Part shown: positions 29,602 to 38,649 of the stretch, one piece after another
How the letters are laid out: each line of letters begins with the position of its first letter
Position numbering within the stretch: position 1 is the stretch's first letter
Source: Torulaspora globosa
Lineage: Eukaryota > Ascomycota > Saccharomycetes > Saccharomycetales > Saccharomycetaceae
Assembly: GCF_014133895.1 (NCBI RefSeq)
Contig: NC_050730.1
Location: 372,001-436,000, forward strand
Length of the DNA stretch: 64,000 nt
Reading direction: 5' to 3'
Made by a program: the position numbers and the translations under genes
Notes under the pieces: model-generated
The model's input: the letters and a program-made list of their open reading frames with translations, nothing else
What the model was told of the DNA's origin: nothing
The model's database searches: none

Positions 29602-29866
29602 GAGGCGATTATCCACATTACTAGTAGACATGTCCACTAGCCACAATGCGGTCCAGTCTGAAACATGAGGAGACAGCTTAGGAAGAGTTAGCTAACACTA
29701 AGGAGTGTTGAGATGGCAAACCGGCATCCTGGAAGTCCCTATTCGAGAGGTATAAATAGGAGCCAATGGATCCTAGTTAGAAAGTAATTGCTCACTGTAT
29801 AGAGCCAAGCTTTAATTGAAGAGTAACCTTAGCAACCCACGAATAATACCGAAACGTATTATTGCA
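29602..29866 (+). mobile_element. 5' LTR (A) of the Ty3/gypsy-type relic, truncated
   Basis: This plus-oriented segment matches LTR B over about 150 bases, including GAAACATGAGGAGACAGC, the TATA box GTATAAATAGGAGCC and AATGGATCCT. It ends in CA two bases before a primer binding site, so it acted as a 5' LTR. The first part that starts LTR B (GGTGTAATAG) is missing, so the left end is truncated where it meets LTR remnant D. Confidence 0.65.
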
Positions 29867-29868
29867 CT

Positions 29869-29890
29869 TGGTAGCGCATTGATTCGATCC
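29869..29890 (+). other. Primer binding site for initiator tRNA-Met
   Basis: TGGTAGCGC at 29869-29877 is the exact complement of the 3' end of yeast initiator tRNA-Met (GCGCTACCA). A second block, TTCGATCC at 29883-29890, matches the complement of its unusual T-arm (GGATCGAA). Together they form a two-part PBS directly after LTR A, which is good evidence for a Ty1/Ty3-style initiator-tRNA-primed element. Confidence 0.75.
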
Positions 29891-29939
29891 ACACATGTTC
29901 CGACCCTAAATCTCAATACTAATCATCCACTAACTCACC

Positions 29940-31573
29940 ATGGTTGACAGTGTCATTATGAGCAACCAGAACATACCAAACGCAAGCAAGCCCCCCAAAT
30001 TTAGTGGGGAGGGAAAGCCTCTCGCAGTAGCAGCCTTCATGACCCGTATAAACATACACCTGCGACGGTTCAAGTTCACAGATGATTATGACAGGATCTT
30101 ATACTTCGCTGACTGCTTGACCGAGGGAGCAGTCCTTTGGTTCGAGGGTCTCTCCGAAGAATCACTACGTCAGGGCACGTTCAGGACACTTTAAACACAA
30201 ATACTACAGTGAGCACCAGGTAGATTCCATCCTAACACAGTTACGCTACTGCAAACAACAGGGACCATTGGAAGCGTACAATAAAGAGTACATTGCTCTA
30301 TCCGTTGCAATACCAGATGAACTACTACCACCCAAGTGCAAGCAGTCATTCTACTTGAGTGGACTGGAAAAATCGTTGCAAATAACGGTCAGAAACCTGA
30401 GACCGGATTCACTGGAGACCGCCATGATTTTAGCATCCAACTCATGCGGAGAGGACCGTTCAGTGGAATGTACGACCAACACACACGGGGCCACTTACAC
30501 CGATAGGCGTAAGGACCACCTAGCTGACGGCGGCGACCTAGACACTCAGACGGACATCGATGCCATCCGGGCAGCATACAAGAGGCGGAGACCAGATCCG
30601 TCTGACATCCACAAAGTCAAACTCACTGAAGAGGAACGCAGCGTGCTGCAGAAGTTAGGTATCTGCTTTAGATGCCGGGCCGGTAAACATTGGGCGACGA
30701 CGACCTGCCCTGGAGCGAGGCCTAGTTAGCTATCACTAGAGGAGTGACTATTCACTAGTATCAACAACGACTAAAAAAACAGCCAAATACAGTAGAAAAC
30801 CTCAAGTCAAAAACCACCTCTCGTTGGGCATCGAAGAGAGATCACTGTGTTGGTAGGGAACAAACCAACCACCATTCTGTTAGATACGGGAGCAGGAACG
30901 TCATTGATAGCCGCACATCGTGCACAAGCGCTTAACCTGAAGACATACAAGACAAGACCCATAGCAATCAAAGGAGCCACCTCAGATAATAGCGTGCGAT
31001 GTACGGAAGCCACTATCCTCGAATTTAAGTACCAGAACCAGCAATTTGAAATACCAGTCTACGTCACGACTGCCATAAACCCCGATATTATCATCGGAAA
31101 CCCGGTACTAGAAAACGGACTCCCGCCTGGGACAGATCCTGGATAGGAGCCCGATTAACCTGGTCACTCCAGAAACAGAGCTGGAATGGTTCATCGGCCT
31201 CATCTTCACCAATGAGGACCGCCAGGTTTGGAAAATCCGCAAGAAACAAAGTCGGGCTTTAAGCGGATGCATTGCGCACGTTCAGACAGTAGAGTGCTGC
31301 GACGCCATTGACAACATTGACAACATCGACACCACCGACACCACCGACACCCCAGACCCCAGCACCTTCTCGCGCCTACCTCAAGACTTTCAAGAAAAGA
31401 TCAGGCAAACGGTCAGAAATGACCTACCTAGATCAGCACGGGATAGAAAAGAGATTTTTCATGAGATCGAGGCCAAACCATATGCTAGGATGCCGGAATA
31501 CCTCCATACAGAAAGACGTAAACGAGCTTTCTGGAAAAGTATAAAAGGAGCCGGTATTTCTCAGTTTAAGTAA
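29940..31573 (+). pseudogene. Ty3/gypsy-type gag-protease relic, lacking RT and integrase
   Basis: Gag begins at the ATG at 29940 and shows a retrotransposon gag core (FMTRINIHLRRF, ILYFADCLTEGAVLWFEG), then shifts frame at about 30175-30195 and continues in the second frame to 30729. That part ends with a zinc knuckle CFRCRAGKHWATTTC, whose His-to-Cys spacing is 5 rather than 4. After several stops, a retropepsin domain appears at about 30840-31146 with LLDTGAGTSLI and IIGNPVL. A further frameshift leads into a linker (31142-31573) containing an Asp/Thr repeat. Reverse transcriptase, RNase H, integrase and the 3' LTR are gone, so the element is dead. Confidence 0.75.
31310..31365 (+). repeat. 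Short GACACC/GACAAC repeat in the retroelement linker
   Basis: An imperfect tandem array of 6- and 9-base units based on GACAAC and GACACC (encoding Asp-Asn/Thr-Thr) inside the gag-pol relic. It looks like a small coding microsatellite. Confidence 0.55.
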
Positions 31574-31701
31574 CTTTCGAACCTCCCTTCTATACTGAGC
31601 AAAAATAACCAAAACGTGTATGTGCTCAACTGAATTCATAGTTATTATTTCAGTATTATGCCTTTTCAATTTTTTCACTTATTCATTCCTTTCGTTCAAA
31701 T

Positions 31702-32043
31702 ATGCAATTTTTATCTCTGTGTTCGGTAGTTGGCTTCTTGCTTCCACTTTCCTCAGCTCTTTATGGATCTGAAGACCGGTGGGAACGGAACTTTCCACTG
31801 CTCTAAGCTAGTGATGGTACGCCCATTGCCAACGCTAAATTAATGCTTGACTTAGATGCTTACGAAAACTCAGGTTTGTGAATATGACAACAGCACGAGC
31901 AGTGGTAGCTTGACAAAGCGCGAAGACGATGCCTCACTCGATTGGATGAGCGTGTTACATTATAATTACGGTTACGCCGTGAGTAACGGCTCGTCCAGTC
32001 AGCAACTGCAACGGAGGCTCGACATACATGAGTGTACGACATT
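31702..32043 (+). pseudogene. Broken gene for a secreted, Kex2-type processed protein
   Basis: The ATG at 31702 starts a typical yeast signal peptide: a short start, a hydrophobic run of about 12 residues and an SSALYG-like cleavage region. An in-frame TAA stops it at 31804. Coding-like sequence continues in the same frame (SDGTPIANAKLMLDLDAYEN) to about 31870, then in another frame to LTR B, where two dibasic sites (KR and RR) suggest processing by Kex2. I do not recognise the family; a secreted glycoprotein, pheromone precursor or antagonistic secreted protein are all possible. It is non-functional as it stands. Confidence 0.4.
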
Positions 32044-32048
32044 CTTAT

Positions 32049-32357
32049 TAAAGCTTGGTTCTATACAGGGAACAACTACTCTCTAATCAGGATCCATTGG
32101 CTCCTATTTATACCTTTGGAATGGGGACTTCCATCATGATTCCTTGGTGTTATCTAACTCTTCCTAAGCTGTCTCCTCATGTTTCAGACTGCCCCTCACC
32201 GTGGCTGGTCTCCTCACCTTTCAAGCTGCCCCTCATCGTGGCTAGTGGGTCTGTCTGATACTAGTGTGAACACGGCTTCCGAGTTAGTCCTATACGAAGC
32301 GGATGTTCGACAGTCTCTTGTCGAGCCGATATGTCTAAACCGTTCTATTACACCAAC
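32049..32357 (-). mobile_element. Solo LTR B, minus orientation
   Basis: Read on the minus strand, it begins TTGGTGTAATAGAACGG, contains the promoter GTATAAATAGGAGCC and ends just after CCAAGCTTTA, exactly where similarity to LTR A stops. The 5-base sequence CTTAT lies at 32044-32048 and again at 32795-32799, beyond LTR C, fitting a target duplication of LTR B that was later split by LTR C. The non-CA inner end is a reason for caution. It contains a 37-base tandem duplication. Confidence 0.6.
32171..32244. repeat. 37-base tandem duplication inside LTR B
   Basis: Two adjacent 37-base units at 32171-32207 and 32208-32244 differ at 6 positions. Both contain GTCTCCTCA and GCTGCCCCTCA-like cores. 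LTR A has only one such unit, so the duplication arose in the LTR B lineage. Confidence 0.75.
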
Positions 32358-32788
32358 TGTTGTAATACAAAGGTAGGTATTACTTCTGTAACTTAGTCTT
32401 TCGGTTCCGAATATCTTGAAGTAGCTTAAACGGTAAGTTATCTAAATCAAGAACGTGTCGATTATTACTTACTTCTATTAACCTTAAAGACTAAATACAG
32501 ATGAACTGCCACTTGGATCTAACCTAGCTGGCCTCCTATTTATACGCTTCAACTTTTACCGTTCGACTACTGGGTTTCTCTAAATTGCATTTGTCTAGAG
32601 TCGTTTTATAGCAATAACTATTATTCCTATTTGCTATTGCCATTGACCAAATCCGATGTCAGCTTTCTTGGCCGGCCAATACTCCTTGAACATTACTTCT
32701 TCGTTGATGGCTTCTAGTCTTTGTATATCTTGAACGTCCGGCTCAACCGGAGCTTCAACCGGAGCTAGTATTAGTTCTAGATACAACA
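32358..32788 (-). mobile_element. Solo LTR C, minus orientation, nested in the end of LTR B
   Basis: A 431-base LTR bounded by the inverted ends TGTTGTA...TACAACA. It is flanked by perfect 5-base duplications CCAAC at 32353-32357 and 32789-32793. A promoter-like GTATAAATAGGAGG is present on the minus strand near 32533-32546. The element landed in the last bases of LTR B and 13 bases from the tRNA-Val gene, as expected for Ty3-type integration at Pol III start sites. No internal region remains, so it is a product of LTR-LTR recombination. Confidence 0.85.
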
Positions 32789-32801
32789 CCAACACTTATA
32801 T

Positions 32802-32875
32802 GGTTTCGTGGTCTAGTTGGTTATGGCATCTGCTTAACACGCAGAACGTCCCCAGTTCGATCCTGGGCGAAATCA
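32802..32875 (+). tRNA. tRNA-Val (AAC)
   Basis: A complete 74-base intronless tRNA. The acceptor stem GGTTTCG pairs with CGAAATC, followed by A as discriminator base. The anticodon loop TTAACAC carries AAC at 32836-32838. The A box (TGGTCTAGTTGG) and B box (AGTTCGATCC) are intact, and a run of eight T at 32877-32884 ends transcription. It is nearly identical to S. cerevisiae tRNA-Val(AAC). Two LTRs are stacked immediately upstream. Confidence 0.98.
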
Positions 32876-32876
32876 A

Positions 32877-32884
32877 TTTTTTTT
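32877..32884 (+). terminator. Pol III terminator of tRNA-Val
   Basis: Eight consecutive T residues begin one base after the tRNA 3' end, a standard strong RNA polymerase III stop. Confidence 0.9.
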
Positions 32885-33012
32885 GCACCCGTCACAAGCA
32901 CTTGGTAAGTAAAGCTGAGAGGAACTCAGTGGGATTCAAAAGTTCACTATGCTGTTGGACATGTGTTTTTAATTCACCAAATAGATAATTACAAACTGAG
33001 AAACTAAACACT

Positions 33013-33854
33013 CTAGCTGACCAAAGCGGAAGCGGTGGCGGACTCGTACTTCCAGTTTGGTGGCAAGACAGAAACGGTTCTGTAGTATCTGGCTAATCTG
33101 TGGATTCTAGATTCGATCAAAATCAATCTGAACTTAGCGTCCTTGTCCTTTCTGTTTCTCTCCAAGTGCTTTCTGACAGAGACAGCCTTCTTGATCAAGT
33201 AGTACAAGTCTTCTGGGATTTCTGGAGCCAAACCGTTGGACTTCAAAATTCTCATGATCTTGTTACCGGTGATGACACGGGTTTGGGTGACACCGTGAGC
33301 ATCTCTCAACAACACACCAATCTGAGATGGAGTCAAACCCTTTCTGGCGTACTTGATGATTTGCTCAACGACAGTGTCGGAGGACAACTTGAACCAAGCT
33401 GGAGCATTTCTGGAGTATGGAATGGCGGAAGAAGAGATACCTTTACCCTATTAAAATGAACACGGTTGAAAAACCATTGAACTGTTAGTGAAAAGAACTT
33501 GTGATTTCAGAGACGAGAGGAACGAGCATATCTTCACATCCCGATCACAACATCGCATTCGTTTTACCGCCTCAATCTGTCGCGTCTGTTACCACCTAAG
33601 AAGGTGTCTAATTATGCTATGGATATTGTGCAAATATTGAATTGGTATCACCCAGCTAATACCCCGCGAGCTGCAAAAGCGCTCTGGAAGGATGAAATCC
33701 TTCTGGTGTACACCGGAAAACAAATGAATGATGTGACCCGAAAATGTGGACAGAGGGAAAGCATCTGGATGCTATTCACCGATCCCACTCAATTGATTTT
33801 GTTGCACTTAAGCTACCAGGTTCAGCGACATACCTTGCTGTGCATACGACCCAT
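33013..33854 (-). CDS. RPS13: Ribosomal protein uS15 (Rps13), one intron
   Basis: Exon 1 is 33834-33854 (7 codons, GRMHSK after the Met), the intron is 33448-33833 (386 bases) and exon 2 is 33013-33447, giving 151 residues as in S. cerevisiae. On the minus strand the donor is GTATGT, the branch site is CACTAAC (plus-strand 33484-33490) and the acceptor is TAG. The protein is almost identical to yeast Rps13, with [20 protein letters not shown] and [13 protein letters not shown]. uS15 is a 40S protein near the platform. The intron lies at the same early position as in S. cerevisiae. Confidence 0.96.
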
Positions 33855-34123
33855 TTTGGCTGATTTTTGTACGTACTCTTTCGATCGAAGTAGTCAATAA
33901 GGTAGGAATGAAAAGTTTCAATACCCGTATATACATTGAATGCTCACTCAGTATCCGAGTCTGCGCGCGTCGTTGAAAGAAAGATGCTTCCGAAACCGAA
34001 AATTTTTGCGAAAAAAAAATGGGAAAATCGGGGGTGTACGGATTCACCACGAAAAACAGTCCAAGGATATTGAAGCAAATTCGAATGGACTGTGTCGATG
34101 AGTGTATCAAGACCAATATACGC

Positions 34124-34582
34124 TCATGGACCAGACTGGCTGCCTAGCTGATTCTTTAGGTTTTCAATATCATCATCATCTTCTAATCCTGACGAGACCT
34201 CGATCAGCCTGGAAGTCCCACATTCATTTCTGACCAATTCGAGGGCGCCTGCGTACAGCATCTTCCACTCCTGCGATACGACGGTCGCCGGTTTCCAGTA
34301 GATCAGTACCAACGGTGTCTGCTTGATTCCCTCCTTAGTGACAACAGGGTAAGCCGTAAGCAGGTATCGAGGGCTGTTATCGGGCAGGATGTCGGCCAAT
34401 TCGCTCAAATCCGTAATGCCTTCCAGTTCCTCCAGTTCTTCATTTTCGATCACGATCTCATATGATGGTTTTGGCTCAATCTTAATGGGCAAACACTTGA
34501 TTACGTCGGATCTTGCCGTGGAAATGCGGAATTTCCTGATAACGTCTTTAGTCGCAGTTCCAATGTGATACAGAGACGACAT
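34124..34582 (-). CDS. AIM7: GMF-type Arp2/3 regulator Aim7
   Basis: A 152-residue ADF-homology protein (149 in S. cerevisiae). Conserved regions are STARSDVIKCLPIKIEPKPSY near the start, LPDNSPRYLLTAYP, and QTPLVLIYWKP followed by SQEWKMLYAGALE. Aim7 belongs to the glia maturation factor family, which binds Arp2/3 complex and promotes debranching of actin filaments in cortical patches rather than binding actin itself. The order RPS13-AIM7-LCB2 is the same as YDR064W-YDR063W-YDR062W. Confidence 0.94.
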   Translation of the reverse strand: MSSLYHIGTATKDVIRKFRISTARSDVIKCLPIKIEPKPSYEIVIENEELEELEGITDLSELADILPDNSPRYLLTAYPVVTKEGIKQTPLVLIYWKPATVVSQEWKMLYAGALELVRNECGTSRLIEVSSGLEDDDDIENLKNQLGSQSGP

Positions 34583-34756
34583 AGGCGATGCTTAATGCTT
34601 ACCGATGGCTTCTAATACAACCATTCTACTGTCCCCTTGCTTTCTTTCAAGAGCCGCGATAACATAGCCTTCGTATGAAGTGTATTATGTTAACAGCATG
34701 CTTGAGCGCCAGTCATTCTATGTCTTCGTGACGAGAAATCATTACTAGACTATTTA

Positions 34757-36448
34757 TCATATGATGAAGTATTTATCATCTTTGCAGTCCTCCGCGGTAC
34801 GCGCAATGACTTCCTCGACATCCCATCTGGGTGGAACTCCATCTTCTTTAGCGCTTGCCCTCCCTGAGCTTAGCTTTAAGTAGAGCTTGTCACCGACTTC
34901 GCTCACATGACGCAGTAAATAGTCCAGATCATCCTTTGTGAGTGCAGCGGAAACACAGAATCTGACTCTAGATTCTATCAGAGGCGTCGCCGGATAGGCC
35001 ACTACCACAACGGCTATTTTTCTTTGTAACATCATTCTGGAAAAAGCTGGCATTTTGGAAGGGCAGTACAACAGCATCGGGATGACTGGAGAGTCTGGTG
35101 AGCCGTAAACGATGAAACCTAACCTCTGCAAACCAAGGCGCAAGTAACGCGAGTTGAAAGCAATACGTTGTAGCCTTTCTCTGCCTTCGCCGGGCTTCAA
35201 TTCACCAGAGATTGTCTTCAGTGATGAGATGATCTGTGCTAGGACGGGGGCTGCGGCAGGTTCTGCATAGTTCGCGGTCGTGAGATCTAGCCTCAGTCGA
35301 TCAATGATCCAGCGATCTGCCGCAATGTAACCACCAGATGCACCGAACGACTTGGTTAGCGTGCCCATCAGGATATCGATATCATCCGGGTCAATGCCGA
35401 AGAGATCGCATACACCACGTCCGTTTGGACCGACAGCGCCAATTGAGTGAGCTTCATCTACAAATAAATAGCATTTGTACTTCTTCTTTAGGGCGACCAA
35501 CTCCGGAAGGTTACAGACCGTACCCTCCATAGAGTACAATCCTTCGACACAAATCAGGATTTTCTTCCAAGGACGGCTGGTTTTTGGTTGCCCAAGCACG
35601 ATTTGTTCCCTGATTAGCTTCTCTAGACCGGCCATATCGCCATGCTTGAAAGTCCGCACAGCAGCGCCCGAAAGCCTGACACCAGTTCTAATCGAAGTAT
35701 GGTTGAGCTCGTCAGAAACCACTAGACACCTTGAATCTAGAAACGCCTGGAAAAAATTGGCATTCGTACCGTAGCCCATCGAGAAAATCATTGCATCTTC
35801 CTTCCCGACGAACGAAGCTATCAGTTTTTCTGCCTCCAAATGCAGTTCTGTTGAGCCAACCTGGTTTCTGGGACCTCCAGATTGCACACCGTATTTATCC
35901 ACGCTGGCCAACGCAGCATCTGTGCATTGTCCCTCACTCTGCGCAAAACCAAGGTAATTGTAGGACGACAGATTCAAACACATAGACGCAGTCCCCGGAT
36001 AAGTGAAGTACTCGTTCAGATTATGCGAGATACGATCGATGCAGCGGATGAAACGGCCTGGAACCCCCGTGGTAGGCCTCGAGAAGCAATCGTCGATTCT
36101 CTTCTTCATTCTCCTCGCGAAGAAACTCTCGAATTTGGAATACCACGGAGCAAAGCCGTCTCGTTCCAAGATATCCTGGTGCCTGTCCTTCTGAAATTTC
36201 ATACCTAGGAAATCATGTATGTGTCCCAAAATGATCAGTATTAGATAGTTCAGATACGTGATCATCGAAATGTAATACGGTGGGGTATCAATGATAGGCC
36301 TCTGAATAGGTTCCCCTTTTAGAGACCGCACCTGATACAGATGATCTTTGGATTCCAGCGTACCGTACTCATTCTCACGTTTGACTTCGATAGGCAAATC
36401 CTCGGGCTCTATCAGTGGAACACTTCCATTATTTGCAGGCGTACTCAT
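34757..36448 (-). CDS. LCB2: Serine palmitoyltransferase subunit Lcb2
   Basis: A 563-residue protein (561 in S. cerevisiae) starting STPANNGSVPL after the Met at 36448. One membrane span lies near residues 57-75. The PLP enzyme fold shows FVDEAHSIGAVG (Asp and His contacting the cofactor) and the Schiff-base Lys in GTLTKSFGASGG, at about residue 366. With Lcb1 and Tsc3 it condenses serine and palmitoyl-CoA in the ER, the first step of sphingolipid synthesis. IPT1, encoding the last step of that pathway, is also in this window. The frame is open upstream without an ATG. Confidence 0.97.
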   Translation of the reverse strand: MSTPANNGSVPLIEPEDLPIEVKRENEYGTLESKDHLYQVRSLKGEPIQRPIIDTPPYYISMITYLNYLILIILGHIHDFLGMKFQKDRHQDILERDGFAPWYSKFESFFARRMKKRIDDCFSRPTTGVPGRFIRCIDRISHNLNEYFTYPGTASMCLNLSSYNYLGFAQSEGQCTDAALASVDKYGVQSGGPRNQVGSTELHLEAEKLIASFVGKEDAMIFSMGYGTNANFFQAFLDSRCLVVSDELNHTSIRTGVRLSGAAVRTFKHGDMAGLEKLIREQIVLGQPKTSRPWKKILICVEGLYSMEGTVCNLPELVALKKKYKCYLFVDEAHSIGAVGPNGRGVCDLFGIDPDDIDILMGTLTKSFGASGGYIAADRWIIDRLRLDLTTANYAEPAAAPVLAQIISSLKTISGELKPGEGRERLQRIAFNSRYLRLGLQRLGFIVYGSPDSPVIPMLLYCPSKMPAFSRMMLQRKIAVVVVAYPATPLIESRVRFCVSAALTKDDLDYLLRHVSEVGDKLYLKLSSGRASAKEDGVPPRWDVEEVIARTAEDCKDDKYFII

Positions 36449-36751
36449 GTATAGCTGGTAAACCGGAGCTTTTTGCACTCCTATTCAAAGAAACAAACAA
36501 CTCGCAATAAGAAAACCCAAAAATCACAAAGGGAAATCTAAATGCAGATAAAATATCTTTACAATTGAACTCCTATTCGTCTAATATATAGGTAGAATAG
36601 GTATCTTTTTGATATGTTTCCAAGCCTTCGCTAATTTTGAAGCTTGGCATTTTTTAATTGCTGAAGAAACGAGACGCGCTTAGGAAGATGCAGGCGCGAG
36701 ACAGTGCAGAGCGCATCTGTACACCATTAACAGAAAAGCAGAGCGACATGG
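36449..36751. other. LCB2 promoter region
   Basis: About 300 bases between the LCB2 start and the stop of the YDR061W-like gene, both on the minus strand. It is AT-rich near 36520-36650. No gene or named site is seen. Confidence 0.5.
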
Positions 36752-38350
36752 TTAGGTCTCATCATGGCTTATTTGGCCCACCTTGTAGTTTCCGGGAGCC
36801 AACAGTCTCAGGTAGTGGTCGCATTTTGGTGTCTCCTCTTCGACATGCGATACTACAAGCACGGTTCCTGGCCAAGCCTCGAGCACCTCATGAGAACGCA
36901 TCATTGCGCCACGTTCCATGCCTGAGAAAGCCTCGTCAAGAATTAGCACTTGCGGCATCTTGATCAAGCTCCTGATGAAGAGCACGAGTTTCTGGTTGCT
37001 GACGTTCAGTTGGCTAAAACGCTCTGTTTGGGCTAGCTCTTGGAGGTTGAAATGCTTGATGTACATCTCGACCAGCAGTTTCTTGTCATCGCTGAGCCGG
37101 GTCCACATAGGCTTGAAGTTATTGGAGGAGGCATCGTGGAACCCTGTGGAAATCATCTCCCTGATGTCGAGATCTCTTGCGGCGTTCTTCAGCACGATGG
37201 CGTGTATCTCTGGCGAAGACATGCCGATGCGTCTGTTTATATCAAAATAGTTCGAGCTGCCAGTTTTTCTGGGCTGGCCCTGCTCGATTACCTTGGAGTT
37301 CCAGGATTGAGGGTGTTCCGCGGTTATCAGGGACAGTAGTGTCGATTTTCCTGAGCCGTTGTCACCTCGTATGTGCCATTTGGAACCTGGCTTTACGTCC
37401 CAGTGCAAATCCTGTAAGACTGGAACTCCCTTGTACTTAACCTCTAGCCCCCTGAGTTCGATTGTGCTTGGCATCTTGAGCACTTCGTGCTGCGGTTTCC
37501 TAAACATCGGGTGAGATGCAACCAGATCCTCCACCTGGTATCGCGAAGAGCTGTTGTGCTTTCGCGCTTCTAGCTCGTATCTTTTCCTCATGCTGTTGAT
37601 TTGATCTTGGAGTTCATGAGTCGGGCCTTGAAACACAATCCCTTCCCGTTCATCGACACAGCAGACGTGAGTGCACCATTGTGGAATAGCGTCCTGGATC
37701 CTCAACCCGATGGTCACTGAACAGCGGCGCTTGCTCTGGTAATTTGCCAAGAATTTCGAGATGATAGACGCTGCCGTAGAGTCGAGGCCCAAGAAGGGAT
37801 CGTCGATTAACAGCATATCCGGCTCCTTAAGCAAACTGTAGGCCAGCCTTGCTCTTCTCATCTGTCCGTTGCTCAAGCCCATCGCCCATCTATCCTGTAG
37901 ATCGGTCAATTTCAATTCATCCACCAATTTATCATACAGTGCCATGTCCACCTTCCGATCCGTAGTGCTAACGTCATATGATACAGCGTTTGACCCAATT
38001 GCATTATCAAGTATGAATTTTTTGCAAGTCTGATCGAACTCGTCCTTGAAATGCTCATATCTAGCGCTCAAGTGTGCAGTTGGGATGACGCCTTTGAATG
38101 CCATCAATTCCACATGCGGCGCAGAGCCCTGTGTTCTGCCGTATTGTAGCGACAGGGGTGGATCGCATAAATATTTGTTAGCAAGCACATCGAGAAATTG
38201 GCCCTTGCCTCCACCCCATATGGCCCATTTCTCACCGAATTTGATCTCGAACTTCGCTATTTTCTGAGGAAATACCGGCTTGGCATTCTTAGCCAGCGAC
38301 GACTTGAACAAGGCATCGGAAATGCGGACCACAAGACCGTCAGCCAGCAT
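36752..38350 (-). CDS. Twin-cassette ABC ATPase, YDR061W orthologue
   Basis: A 532-residue protein (539 in S. cerevisiae YDR061W) with two ATP-binding cassettes and no membrane spans. The first cassette has a degenerate Walker A (WGGGKGQFLD) but keeps the signature region LSNGQMRRARLA and LLIDDPFLGLD. The second has a proper Walker A (GDNGSGKST near residue 340) and Walker B (VLILDEAFSGME). It resembles the bacterial ModF/PhrA-type soluble ABC proteins. Its substrate is unknown; S. cerevisiae YDR061W has been described as mitochondrial. The ATG at 38350 is used. Confidence 0.9.
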   Translation of the reverse strand: MLADGLVVRISDALFKSSLAKNAKPVFPQKIAKFEIKFGEKWAIWGGGKGQFLDVLANKYLCDPPLSLQYGRTQGSAPHVELMAFKGVIPTAHLSARYEHFKDEFDQTCKKFILDNAIGSNAVSYDVSTTDRKVDMALYDKLVDELKLTDLQDRWAMGLSNGQMRRARLAYSLLKEPDMLLIDDPFLGLDSTAASIISKFLANYQSKRRCSVTIGLRIQDAIPQWCTHVCCVDEREGIVFQGPTHELQDQINSMRKRYELEARKHNSSSRYQVEDLVASHPMFRKPQHEVLKMPSTIELRGLEVKYKGVPVLQDLHWDVKPGSKWHIRGDNGSGKSTLLSLITAEHPQSWNSKVIEQGQPRKTGSSNYFDINRRIGMSSPEIHAIVLKNAARDLDIREMISTGFHDASSNNFKPMWTRLSDDKKLLVEMYIKHFNLQELAQTERFSQLNVSNQKLVLFIRSLIKMPQVLILDEAFSGMERGAMMRSHEVLEAWPGTVLVVSHVEEETPKCDHYLRLLAPGNYKVGQISHDET

Positions 38351-38649
38351 CCCAGATATGTGGATGAACTTTCCGGAAGCGATGATGGGTCTCTAGAGGC
38401 CCTTATCTCTGATAGTTCTTATCATCCTAGTAATTAACCGAAGATCTTGGGATTCGATGTTACCCGTCTTTAGAGCTCTCGTGTAGATTTCAAGGCTCAC
38501 ACAAACAGTGTTGTTGAACAAGGGATGTATGCAAACGATGATCAAACAGGCTCGATTGGGAACGGTAATTGAGGTCGTTGGCAGGATTTGAAGTTTGCCA
38601 GCTGTTGATTGAGTTGGCAATAATCTGTCGGACACGAATTTGAAGCAAA

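Noticed and set aside
29869..29890. Possible tRNA fragment because of TTCGATCC
   Set aside because: There is no A box or cloverleaf. The sequence is complementary to the 3' half of initiator tRNA-Met and lies right after an LTR, so it is a primer binding site.
34020..34050. Rap1 site upstream of RPS13 (GGGTGTACGG)
   Set aside because: Only part of the Rap1 consensus is matched on either strand, so it was not listed as a feature.
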